A stretch of DNA of 64,000 nt from Marinobacterium_A aestuariivivens (GTDB lineage: Bacteria > Pseudomonadota > Gammaproteobacteria > Pseudomonadales > Balneatricaceae). Position numbers and translations under genes: made by a program. Shown here one piece after another: positions 1-8,138 of this stretch. Numbering within the stretch: position 1 is the stretch's first letter; each line of letters opens with the position of its first letter. The notes below the pieces were generated by a model. That model ran no database searches. It saw only the letters and a list, made by a program, of their open reading frames with translations, and was not told where the DNA came from. The stretch is taken from the NCBI RefSeq assembly GCF_042661465.1, contig NZ_JBHSWE010000001.1, positions 2,046,001-2,110,000 on the forward strand, written 5' to 3'.

Positions 1-794
1 AATCCACTGAGCCATACCAAATCACCGATGATTCATGGCACCTTTGCCTCCGACAGCAAGCAGTATCTGACCTATACCGCGATCGAAGCCGAGACGGATG
101 CCTTTGTCGCTACCGTTGACCAGTTTCGGGCTGCGGGGGCTGTGGACTGAACGTTACCGCGCCGTTCAAGGTGGAGGCGTTTGAATACGCGACCGACCTG
201 TCAGAACGGGCACGCCTGGCGGGTGCCGTCAATGCCCTGAAATTCGAGGGAGAGCGTATCTACGCCGATAACTTCGACGGCGTCGGCCTGGTCAACGATA
301 TCCAGCGCAACTTAGGTTTCAGTTTAGAGGGGCGGCGCGTGCTGCTGCTGGGCGCCGGTGGCGCTGCGCGCGGCGCGGTGTTGCCCATTCTGGAGCAGTC
401 GCCGGCGACGCTGGTGATTGCCAACCGCACGCTGCAACGCGCAGAAGCCTTGAAGATGCAGTTTGCCGGTGACGACCGGATTCAGGTCTGCCGCTTGCAG
501 GATCTGGCCGAGCAGAAGTTCGACGTGGTACTGAACGCGACCTCCGCCAGCTTACGCGGGGAGCTGCCGGCGGTCCGGGCGGATATTTTCTCTCCTGATG
601 GGCTGGCTTATGAATTGGCGTACGGCAAAGGGCTAACACCTTTCCTGCGCCTGGCCAAAGGCGCTGGTGTCACCCAGCTTGCGGATGGCGTCGGCATGTT
701 GGTGGAGCAGGCGGCCGAAGCGTTCGAGTGGTGGCGTGGCGTACGGCCAGACACCAAACCGATGATCGAGGCGTTGACCATACCGCTGGTCTGA
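1..794 (+). CDS. aroE: Shikimate dehydrogenase, 5' end cut by window, one frameshift
   Basis: AroE reduces 3-dehydroshikimate to shikimate with NADPH in the cytoplasmic shikimate pathway. The window opens at about codon 9 of the family, at the NPLSHTKSP substrate-binding motif. The catalytic-lysine motif NVTAPFK lies at 150-170, the NFDGVG motif near 270-290 and the Rossmann glycine motif GAGGAARGAV near 350-380. The C-terminal AFEWWRGVRP is typical. The first frame stops at 148-150, and reading resumes one frame earlier at 147; restoring one G between 134 and 146 gives the expected AVGLNVT. I infer a sequencing deletion rather than a dead gene, since the rest is fully conserved. Confidence 0.93.
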
Positions 795-814
795 GCATCA
801 CCTTATTCGGATAC

Positions 815-840
815 CCCTGCGCGGTTGCTACCACGCAGGG
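815..840 (+). terminator. Hairpin just after aroE
   Basis: A 7-bp perfect stem (CCCTGCG at 815-821, CGCAGGG at 834-840) starts 20 bases after the aroE stop. It has no T tract, so termination is only a possibility. A second small hairpin (CATGTCT/AGACATG, 900-917) follows. I see no gene in 795-1190. Confidence 0.35.
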
Positions 841-1022
841 CGCTTTGAGACATGCGGCTAGTTCAGGTCGGTCATCCTTTCCCCCGAGGCTCCCGAGGCC
901 ATGTCTTCATAGACATGGTTCCCCTCTACCCCAGCGCCGATCAACGCATCGCGTTGCAGACCCATCGCCTGGGACCCGTACGACTTGGACACCCGCATGT
1001 AACCGATCAGCAAAATAGCCCT

Positions 1023-1144
1023 TGTCACATAAACGTTCGATTATGTGACATTCTTCTGCATAGCAGTCTCTACTTGAAAATTCGTCACATAACCCGTTAT
1101 TTATTGTATGACTCGCAAATATATAAATTTGATCATTCTGTGAC
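1023..1144. repeat. Iteron-like GTCACATAA repeats beside an AT-rich stretch
   Basis: TGTCACATAA (1023-1032) and TTATGTGACA (1041-1050) form a perfect inverted pair with an 8-base spacer. A third copy, GTCACATAA, is at 1084-1092, and a partial TGTGAC at 1139-1144. Between the last two lies the most AT-rich run of this area (about 1093-1135). Clustered short repeats next to AT-rich DNA, at the end of an element that carries its own primase, resemble a replication origin. A regulatory operator is the alternative. The half-site order is opposite to a CRP site. Confidence 0.45.
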
Positions 1145-1190
1145 ACCAACCGACAGCAAGTGGGTACCGCCATCCTTGGCAACAGATGGA

Positions 1191-1592
1191 CTAGTGCAAC
1201 CGCGTCCGCAACCAAGTGTTCGCAGCCTTCCGGCCCGCATTCTCGCGCTGATACTCCTTCAGGTCTGGCGCAGCAGCGGCTGCCAGCCATTGGTTCCGGT
1301 ACTCGGCCAAAAGCTGGTGGCGATCGTTAATGGACCGGAACGCCAGCAACTGATCGACAAATACCCGGTCGTCCCAGAGCAGCGACAAGTCAAGGTCGGC
1401 GGCGTGCTGCAGAAAGGGCAGCGGAAGATCGATATCGAGTTGCTGGCGCAGCTCCTCGATCAACCGCTGCTTGTTGGCCAGGATGAAGTTACGCTGCTCT
1501 TCGGTCAGCGGTTGCGCCGAGCCAACCAGCAGCCGCTCACCTTCCAGACGCAACTCGATGCCATGTTCGGCGATCACTGAGGCCAGTCCCAT
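1191..1592 (-). CDS. TubC N-terminal-like domain protein of the integrated element
   Basis: This 133-residue protein begins with a stretch (about residues 3-50: HGIELRLEGERLLV, then an LTEEQRNFILANKQRLIEEL helix) that resembles the TubC N-terminal docking-like domain often found in small proteins of primase-bearing islands. The C-terminal half is unassigned. Its ATG shares the A of the upstream gene's TAA stop (TAATG at 1590-1594), so it is probably translationally coupled to the DUF927 gene. It is the last gene of the element's operon. Function is unknown; a role with the replication proteins is inference from position only. Confidence 0.6.
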   Translation of the reverse strand: MGLASVIAEHGIELRLEGERLLVGSAQPLTEEQRNFILANKQRLIEELRQQLDIDLPLPFLQHAADLDLSLLWDDRVFVDQLLAFRSINDRHQLLAEYRNQWLAAAAAPDLKEYQRENAGRKAANTWLRTRLH

Positions 1593-3494
1593 TAGAACGC
1601 CTCCCAGGTCCTGGTTTCACGCTTGCCATTTACCACCGGTAGCGCTGGTATCGGCAGTAGCACCTCAGTAACGGCTGGGGCTTGGGCCGCTACCGCCTCC
1701 CGATCCAGGCCGGTAGCACTGGTAGCGGATTGGCTACTGCCCATCAATGCGTTACCACCAGCTACCACCGATTCGTTGCCCGTCGTAGCACCGGTATCCT
1801 GCTTCGTTCCTGCGCTGATACGGGTGTTACCGTTGCTACCAACTGCTTCGACAAGACTGGAGAGAATCGCTGCTTTGACCGACACAACAGTCACACACTG
1901 ACCCTCGACTCGAATGACGCTGCTCAGACCCTTGGAAATATGCAGCAGCCCCGCATCGAGCAGAGCTCGCTTTACCTTGGTGGCATCAGCGCCAGCACAG
2001 GCCTCCCTGAAGGCTGCAGGCGTGAAGTGATATAGCTGATCACGCTTCCATCCCGCACGGTCACGCGGCGGCGGCGCCTCGCAACTCGTTTCGAACCGGC
2101 TTTCCTGCGCCATCACAAAGTTCGCCACAGCACAGATACCGCGATCGGTATCCGACACGGTGGACACCTGACCCAACCAGATTGCATAAGCAAGACGGAC
2201 GCACTCCATAATCTGTTCTTCCGTCCAGGGCAGCACCTGGGCACGCGCGGCCAGACACCCCGTATGCAGCACCAAACCGAATCGCTTGCGTGCCCGTACG
2301 GCAATGGGAGATGCTGCCGGCCCGAGCAGCGACAGATCGAGCTTCTTCCAGCCCGACGCCAGGTCTGCGACACGCCTCAAAAACTCCGGCCCCGCGTGGC
2401 CGTAGTGGTCGGCGCAGTGCTCTTTCATGGCGTCAGCCTGGTCGCCGTCCGCGAACAGGGCGGGGGCATAATCCAGATTGATATCGATCATGCGCACCAG
2501 CTGCCCGCCCTTGGCCTTGCCGCCTCCCTGCTCGATGAAGTCGGACACCGCCAGCTCACCGGCGCTCAGGATCGAGACACGCCAGCTTTTGGAGTCGCGG
2601 AGGCCCCCAGTCTGTTCACTGCGATCACGTCCCGTTCCGGAGATGATGCGGTAGATGGTGCGACCGAACTCCCGGGTATCCCCTCGCCGATCTCGTCGAC
2701 CACCATCGGCAGATCGTTGTGTAGTTCGGCTTTGGCTTCCAAGGCGTTGGCAGTAGCGTTCCAGCGGCTGATATAGGTTTCGGCGCCACCCGCCCGCTGC
2801 GGATCCACCCCGCTCCCCCAGCAGCTTGCCGCAGCCTGCAGAGCAGTAGTTTTGCCTCGAGATGTCTCATCATAGATATGGAACCCGCCTGCCTCGACGC
2901 CCACTGGGTAGCGAACCGGCGCGCTAAGGCTGGCGCAGATCAGGAAGCGAACCATCGGTGAGGCATCCAGTACCCCGGCCTGCCACTGCTCGAGAGTACC
3001 GTTTCGGCGCATGGCGCGGGCATGATTCGACAGCCCAGTCGGTTGATAGACGATGCTCTCTCCTGCTGGCGCATTAATCGTCTCGTTCGGCAGGACAAAG
3101 GCATTTCGCAGCCAGCCGGTGCAGCTCGCTGCCACGAGGCGCTGCTGAACATTGAACATCGCCAGGTAGGTCAGCAACTTGCGTTCTTTCCCCGGCACAA
3201 TCGGCAAACCACCGTCAGCCAAACGCTGTGCTAATTCGGTACCCTGAGCATGGAACAGACGCTTCGGGATGGCGATCTCGTGGGGGCGGTCATCCTGATC
3301 CAGCCACCAGACCAGCACGCCCCAGTTGTTGCCTTCGGTATCCCGCGTGCCGGCCTTCACGGTTACCGGCTTCGTGGTGATCGTTTCGCTCTTGTCGTCA
3401 TCCCCAAGCAGTTGGACCCCTTGTTGTTGCAGACATAGCCTTTAGGGATGTGCTCAAACCTCTCTTTCGGCTGCAGCTGAATCAAGTTGCTCAA
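1592..3494 (-). CDS. DUF927 family helicase-like protein, two frameshifts
   Basis: DUF927 proteins are P-loop ATPases, thought to be helicases, encoded next to primases in integrated elements and plasmids. The Walker A-like SRGKTTAL and the Walker B-like PMVVDEIGEG are visible in the middle of the protein. The likely start is a TTG at 3494, overlapping the TGA stop of the primase gene by 4 bases (TTGA). Reading is broken at two C runs on the plus strand, 3417-3420 and 2680-2683; adding one base at each gives a continuous protein of about 634 residues, a normal size for the family. The C-terminal part (1592-2548) is rich in small residues. Together with the primase it probably forms the element's replication unit. 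Confidence 0.8.
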
Positions 3495-4381
3495 GCCGCC
3501 ACCTCCTGCGCACGCTCGCACTGCGCGATGTCATTGAAATCCGAGCAACGGCACCCATTACCGCACGATTCCGGCCAGGTGAGGCTTGCGCCGACTGCGG
3601 CGGCAGCCTCCCGCCCTTTGGTGATTCCGGGGTTACCGCCCGTTTGACGGTCGTTGTCGGCACAGATCGTGATCTTACCTACCTGGTCGGTCAGAGCAGT
3701 GCAAACGGCCAGCAGATTGCCAGCATTCATGGCACAGACAGTCGGCAGGCCGCTGTGCTGGTGGACGGTAGCTCCGGTCGCCATGCCTTCGCAGACGTAT
3801 ACCGAATCGCCGTCCAGCGGTCCGAACAGGGCAAAGCAGCCTTTGACCCGACCGTGAGCAAGGAAGCGCTTGGTGCCATCGGGGAAGATTCGCTGCAGGT
3901 TCCAGATCTCACCGTCAGCGTCGATCAGCGGCACCAGCAGCGTATCGCCTACCTGGCGCAGGTGATGCGGCCGGATCTTCTTGCGGATCAGATAGGGGTG
4001 CAGGGGATTCGCGTTGGTGGATTTGTTCCAGAGCTTTTTGGCGGCGATGGCAGTTTGTTGCTGGCGCCGCTCAACCTCGGCTTCACGCTGCTGACGCATT
4101 CGCCGCAAGCGGTCGCTATATTCCACTCGCTCGGTTGCGGTCATCGTCTCCGGTGCACGAGCAGACCAGGTGCCGGTACTGCCAACTCGCCAGCTGCCGA
4201 AGGCGCCGGCGGGGAAGCCATCGGTGTACAGCACGTACCAGCCATTTCGCGTGCCGTGCTTGTCACCATCGACGTGGACACGGTGAATCTGGCCATCATC
4301 GAGCGGCAACTCGCTGATGACCAGGCCGTGTTCTTCCATATAACGCTGAAAGGCCGAACGGAGTTCAATGACCGCCATCAT
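3491..4381 (-). CDS. Toprim-domain primase-like protein
   Basis: A 296-residue protein with a C-terminal Toprim domain: the catalytic glutamate motif YVCEGMATGATV, the acidic motif TICADND, and a final SDFND. The middle part (NPLHPYLIRKKI to LLVPLIDADGE) is typical of TraC/P4-like element primases. No zinc-ribbon cysteine set is seen at the N terminus. I chose ATG 4381 because GGGAGGA lies 7 bases upstream; the open frame continues upstream without similarity. It overlaps the small upstream ORF by 4 bases and the DUF927 gene by 4 bases, so the three are probably translationally coupled. Expected role: RNA primer synthesis for replication of the excised element. Confidence 0.8.
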   Translation of the reverse strand: MMAVIELRSAFQRYMEEHGLVISELPLDDGQIHRVHVDGDKHGTRNGWYVLYTDGFPAGAFGSWRVGSTGTWSARAPETMTATERVEYSDRLRRMRQQREAEVERRQQQTAIAAKKLWNKSTNANPLHPYLIRKKIRPHHLRQVGDTLLVPLIDADGEIWNLQRIFPDGTKRFLAHGRVKGCFALFGPLDGDSVYVCEGMATGATVHQHSGLPTVCAMNAGNLLAVCTALTDQVGKITICADNDRQTGGNPGITKGREAAAAVGASLTWPESCGNGCRCSDFNDIAQCERAQEVAA

Positions 4382-4512
4382 GCCAGTCCTCCCACTTGAG
4401 CGAAGTACAAAAACACCAAGGCCATTTCCGGGGCCATTCCGGCCAGCCGCGGCACCAGCACAACCAACTGGTGTCGCATGCTCCCTACGGAGGTAAGAGC
4501 TTTCTTCAGCAA
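4378..4512 (-). CDS. Small ORF between alpA-like gene and primase
   Basis: A 44-codon frame opens with TTG at 4512, preceded by a very strong Shine-Dalgarno sequence (GGGAGGTGA), and ends in a TGA embedded in the ATGATG start of the primase. The product has a hydrophobic middle (QLVVLVPRLAGMAPEMALVFLYF) that could be one membrane segment. No family is recognised. The ribosome binding site and the stop/start overlap are the only support. It may be a leader for translational coupling rather than a functional protein. Confidence 0.45.
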   Translation of the reverse strand: MLKKALTSVGSMRHQLVVLVPRLAGMAPEMALVFLYFAQVGGLA

Positions 4513-4524
4513 TGGTCACCTCCC

Positions 4525-4755
4525 TTAGGCTGCGGTCTGCGCGGTGCAGTTGCCCTTCGGCAGCTCCGCCACCCAGGCGTCCAGATCGGTCCTGGTGTAT
4601 AGCACTGTCCGCCCCATCTTGATGTAGGCCGGCGCGGCCCTGCCGCACAGGATGCCGGTGACGCGGGACTTACGGAGCGTGGACTCCGCCACCAGCAGGT
4701 AATTTGCTGCGGCCTGGGACTTGAGGTGATTGTTCGGTGTGGTTGCGCTATGCAT
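4525..4755 (-). CDS. AlpA-type helix-turn-helix regulator/excisionase
   Basis: A 76-residue protein of the AlpA/excisionase HTH family: SQAAANYLLVAESTLRKSRVTG is the helix-turn-helix and IKMGRTVLYTRTDLDAWVAEL the wing with the usual DLDAW ending. AlpA proteins regulate the integrase and assist excision of P4-like elements. ATG 4755 is chosen over an upstream in-frame codon because AAGGAGT lies 10 bases before it. It heads the operon running through the small ORF, primase and DUF927 genes, a standard order in satellite-like islands. Confidence 0.8.
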   Translation of the reverse strand: MHSATTPNNHLKSQAAANYLLVAESTLRKSRVTGILCGRAAPAYIKMGRTVLYTRTDLDAWVAELPKGNCTAQTAA

Positions 4756-4866
4756 CGTTGCGTACTCCTTAGTTGATATTTGCAACAGGAGCACTATCCG
4801 GTGATGCAGTTGATGAAGGTTCCAGCTGGAAAATCAGAGGACAGAGAAGTTGGTGAGATAATGATG

Positions 4867-5808
4867 TTAGCGGACGAGCTGGAGCCCGCGTTTGATACGT
4901 TCGCTGAGCGAGGACTTGGACAACCCTTGCATGTCTTCGGTGATGTGCGGGGCCAACAACACTTCATAGCCCCGACTGACATTGGGCTTTTCAGCATCGC
5001 CAAATTGCTTACCACCCTGATGGGCAAGTGCCTTGGCCATAATAGCAATCGTCTTCAAGTGGCCATCCTCAACTCTCGGCGACATTTCCAAGGGTGTATC
5101 CGATCGCTCGTTGATGAATCGCTGAAGCTCGCTTTGGCGAATAACAAGCATTGCATCATCCGGTATCCTCTCGATCGGAAAGTAGCCAACGTCTCGGCTA
5201 TAGGTCTGCAGAGAGGCCACGATTTGACGGGTTTCATCTAGCAATAGCACGTCATCGAGCGTATTCAGCTCGACCGCCGGCCCATCAAGCTCATCCATGA
5301 GCCTCCTTTCGATGTCCAGCCTCTCGGCGCCGTACAGAGAAAGGTCCCATACACCCGATATGGGGTGAACCTTCGAGTAGTCTATCTCGACCACAGCGGA
5401 GTCATCAGGCACGAGCATGCCCGACAGGGTGGCGCCTGTGCTCGCATCGGATGGATAGCGCTCGGAAATGAAGCCTGCAAGGGCACACCTGTTATCCTCG
5501 GACAGAGGCCTCCCAATCTGAGCAGCCCTGATCACTTCTCTGATCGATTCCGGTATGTCTTCGTTCATGGTGGGCAGGTAGTCAGAACCGGCGTGAATCC
5601 AGACCGCCGCCTGATCGACAGGGACCACTGCGCCCAGACGCGCATAACCATGGTTTACAAGATTGACAGACAGTTTTAGCTGCCCTTCGAGCGCGAACTG
5701 GAACAGATCTGCCTCGGTAACATCTTCCTCGAACACTTCCGACAACTGTGCAGCAGCCTTCTGTAGCGTTACCCATTTCTTTAGTGTGTGCAGCCGACTC
5801 TTCGACAT
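4867..5808 (-). CDS. Unknown protein of the integrated element
   Basis: A 313-residue acidic cytoplasmic protein, no signal peptide or membrane segment. The N-terminal KKWVTLQKAAAQLSEVFEEDVTEADLFQFALEGQLKL resembles a short DNA-binding or adaptor helix bundle that I associate with hypothetical proteins in AlpA/integrase islands. The C-terminal part (LKTIAIMAKALAHQ ... LAPHITEDMQGLSKSSLSERIKRGL) looks like a second small helical domain, as in proteins that end with a helix-turn-helix. It sits alone between the alpA-like gene and the integrase, the usual slot for cargo or control genes. I cannot assign a function. Confidence 0.6.
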   Translation of the reverse strand: MSKSRLHTLKKWVTLQKAAAQLSEVFEEDVTEADLFQFALEGQLKLSVNLVNHGYARLGAVVPVDQAAVWIHAGSDYLPTMNEDIPESIREVIRAAQIGRPLSEDNRCALAGFISERYPSDASTGATLSGMLVPDDSAVVEIDYSKVHPISGVWDLSLYGAERLDIERRLMDELDGPAVELNTLDDVLLLDETRQIVASLQTYSRDVGYFPIERIPDDAMLVIRQSELQRFINERSDTPLEMSPRVEDGHLKTIAIMAKALAHQGGKQFGDAEKPNVSRGYEVLLAPHITEDMQGLSKSSLSERIKRGLQLVR

Positions 5809-5902
5809 TGCGTCTTACAACCCCTGAGCGATTAAAAATCAAACACATATCGACCATATCAGACGAGGCAGGGATTGCATGCAGTAGCTGTTGCTGAAAG
5901 CT

Positions 5903-7216
5903 TCAGGCGAAGCTCACCACGTTTCCGGAATTGGAGTCGGGGCTTAGAACATGGGCGGTCAACCAGCGCTCCCACTTCTGCATCGCGGCACGTTTTTCCC
6001 GCCAGTAGTCGTAACGATCGTAGTGCTTGCCACTAACGTCACTGACCGCGTGATTCTGCAGGTGATCACGGATCTCCTTACTGATTCCGGCCTTGCCCAT
6101 TAGCGTTTTGACTGTACGCCGAATGTCTCGAGCCGTGAAGTGCTCTACATCGACGCCACTACGCAGCCTGGATACCTGGTTGGCCACAACGCTGACACGA
6201 GCATAGATATCAGACTTGGGATCACGGCGGAGGGAGGGGAAAAGCGCCTCCTCGCCGAGCCGTCCACCCACAAGCGGCAACAGTTCGGCGATCGCATACT
6301 GATTCAAGGGAATCAGGTTCGGCGCGCCGGTTTTCGTTTCGATCATATAGATGGCGCACTCTTTCAGATCCACATCCTTCACGGTCAGCCGCAGCAGCTC
6401 GGCCGGGTGGAAACCAGTACAGACCATCAGTCGGAACAGGGAAGAATAGACACTGCTCATATGCTCGGGCGCAGCGTGCCAAACCGTTGATAGCTCCTCG
6501 GCACTTAGATTGCGGGACAACGCCCGCTCCCACCTCTTCTGAGCCGGCACGCGGGCTACTGGGTTGTGATGGATTTCGAAGCACAGGCCCACCTTGCTGC
6601 GTAGCGTCGGGTTGTAGTCGTACTTCAGACCAACATTGAAAGCGGCATGGAGATCACCTCGGGTGCGATTGACATGCGTCGTAATACCCTTGGCGATCAT
6701 GGCCGCCAGGATGTCCGCAATGCTGTCGCTGGTAATCTGATTCGCCTTGCGCATGGCAAGTTCGGGGTAGGGGTCCAACACATATCGATGCAGAGCGTCG
6801 TCAACCTTCTTCCAGGACGAGCGCCCCTCCGATTGCATCTTGTCTACATAAACCTTGCAGAGGTCTGCCAAAGTACCCAGTGAATCCGCACGCTCTTTGG
6901 CGCGCTTAGCCGCCTCCTCAGCGGCTTCACGCTCGGCACGCTCCTGCTCGAGCCTGAACTTGAGATCACTCACTTCGCTGGCTTTCACGGCCAGCTCTCC
7001 CGCCTTCTTGCGGGCCGCCGCCAACGGTAGCTGGGGATAGGTGCCAAGCTTGACGTTGGTCTCTTTCTCACCCTTCTGGCGCTTGCGGTAATAGAACTCC
7101 TTGGCGCCTGTGCTTTTCTTGCACCAGATCACCAGTGACCCGCCCAGTTCTACCGACTCGCTGCGTCGGTCGCCGTCCGTCATGCCCCTGATCTGAGTAT
7201 CGGTCAGCCTGCCCAT
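5903..7216 (-). CDS. Tyrosine recombinase (P4-type integrase)
   Basis: A 437-residue integrase with the N-terminal DUF4102 arm-binding domain (GRLTDTQIRGM ... VKLGTYPQLPLAAARKKA), a coiled-coil-like linker (EQERAEREAAEEAAKRAKERA), a core-binding domain and a C-terminal catalytic domain. Box II reads FTARDIRRTVKT and the nucleophile is probably in KHYDRYDY. Box I reads CTGFHPAELLRL, so a histidine stands where the catalytic arginine is expected. ATG 7216 is chosen for its CAGGAGA ribosome site. The gene points away from the tRNA-like sequence at 7421-7454, the normal arrangement for integrases using tRNA 3' ends. Confidence 0.88.
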   Translation of the reverse strand: MGRLTDTQIRGMTDGDRRSESVELGGSLVIWCKKSTGAKEFYYRKRQKGEKETNVKLGTYPQLPLAAARKKAGELAVKASEVSDLKFRLEQERAEREAAEEAAKRAKERADSLGTLADLCKVYVDKMQSEGRSSWKKVDDALHRYVLDPYPELAMRKANQITSDSIADILAAMIAKGITTHVNRTRGDLHAAFNVGLKYDYNPTLRSKVGLCFEIHHNPVARVPAQKRWERALSRNLSAEELSTVWHAAPEHMSSVYSSLFRLMVCTGFHPAELLRLTVKDVDLKECAIYMIETKTGAPNLIPLNQYAIAELLPLVGGRLGEEALFPSLRRDPKSDIYARVSVVANQVSRLRSGVDVEHFTARDIRRTVKTLMGKAGISKEIRDHLQNHAVSDVSGKHYDRYDYWREKRAAMQKWERWLTAHVLSPDSNSGNVVSFA

Positions 7217-7420
7217 GCAATTCTCCTGTTGGTCTAAGCGCGACTTCCAAAGGGAACCAGGTTCCCCCTCAGGTTCCCTTTCGCAGAATACTGCCGCGCA
7301 CAATCAGGAACAACAAGAAATAAACAGGCCGAATACTTTTGTTTTATTTCAATGCCTTATGATGTTTACGCTTGTTCTTGGTTGTTGATGGAAATTGACA
7401 CTTTTAGAGTTTCCGATCCT

Positions 7421-7454
7421 GTTGGTCGGGGGTTCGAATCCCTCCGGGGCGCCA
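7421..7454 (+). other. tRNA 3'-end remnant, probable attachment site
   Basis: The sequence holds a T-arm (GGGGG-TTCGAAT-CCCTC) followed by acceptor-like bases ending in GCCA, but no matching 5' half: nothing upstream pairs with the acceptor strand. One base is missing between T-arm and CCA compared with a standard tRNA. It lies upstream of the integrase start, as expected for the element-chromosome junction (att) of a tRNA-targeting integrase. The intact tRNA is not in the window, so the identity of the tRNA is undecided. Confidence 0.5.
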
Positions 7455-7462
7455 TCTTTTCC
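7437..7462 (+). repeat. Direct repeat, copy 1 (tRNA 3'-end plus TCTTTTCC)
   Basis: AATCCCTCCGG...GCGCCATCTTTTCC occurs here and again at 7607-7633, with one or two base differences inside the acceptor part. The copy at 7607-7633 ends CGGGCGCGCCA, which fits a tRNA acceptor paired with GCGCCCG. Two tRNA 3' ends about 170 bases apart suggest repeated insertion events or a duplicated att site. Confidence 0.6.
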
Positions 7463-7606
7463 AAGTCAGCCACTGCATCAAGCTCACTGCCTTAACGTAA
7501 TCGTGCTCCATCGCCCGGAGGGTGAGAAGCCCCGATGGGTTCGAGTCGAGCGCAGCGAGACAACGTTGCCGAAGGCAACGGCCCGCAGGGCGAGGCGTAG
7601 CCGAGT

Positions 7607-7633
7607 AATCCCTCCGGGCGCGCCATCTTTTCC
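7607..7633 (+). repeat. Direct repeat, copy 2 (tRNA 3'-end plus TCTTTTCC)
   Basis: This is the second copy of the repeat at 7437-7462. It is preceded by GGCGTAGCCGAGTA rather than by a T-loop, so it is also only a fragment of a tRNA gene. Confidence 0.6.
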
Positions 7634-7642
7634 TTCTCTTGC

Positions 7643-7698
7643 AAGTCCTTGATTGCCTTCGGGCAGCGCTACGCCATCCTTCTGGGCCACGGGCGCGC
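7643..7698 (+). repeat. Direct repeat left of the TPR gene
   Basis: AAGTCCTTGATTGCCTT, a short variable part, then GGGCCACGGGCGCGC-like sequence. The same two blocks recur at 9828-9873 on the other side of the TPR gene (variant AGGCCACGGGCGCGC). The rest of 7699-8110 shows no gene, only AT-rich and tRNA-flank-like sequence. Confidence 0.6.
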
Positions 7699-8138
7699 GG
7701 TTGTCTCTGTTCTATCTTTTCCGTTGCGACTGGTCACGATCTGATCACACTGGATCAGTTTGTCGCATCAAAGCGCTCAACTTGAGGTTATCCCGATCTG
7801 GTTGGTGATCGTCTGCCCTTCATTGCTTAGCCGCAGCCTACGGGGCCTTTCTGCCGGTGCGTCTTTTTCTACCGAAACAAATGTGAGTTATCTCATTCAC
7901 CGCTGATTTATCGATAACGTCATCTCGGCCGCCCGGTCGAGCGATGAGGACGGGCAGCGGAAGTCGAAACGGCGTTCGTTGTAGGCCTGTCGCCCGTCAT
8001 CACCTGGTTCGTCGTAGCGTCGGCATGGATGCTGGTTACTCGACCGGAGGGTGCGTCGCCAATCGTGACACTGCCGATAGTGGTTTCCTTGATCGTGGGA
8101 TCTATACTTTTTATCTAGCCGAATAAGGAGTTTGCCCC

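Noticed and set aside
7381..7454. Complete tRNA-Leu gene (GGAAATTGACAC resembles its D-arm)
   Set aside because: No 5' acceptor strand or anticodon stem pairs with the 3' part, and the T-arm to CCA spacing is one base short.
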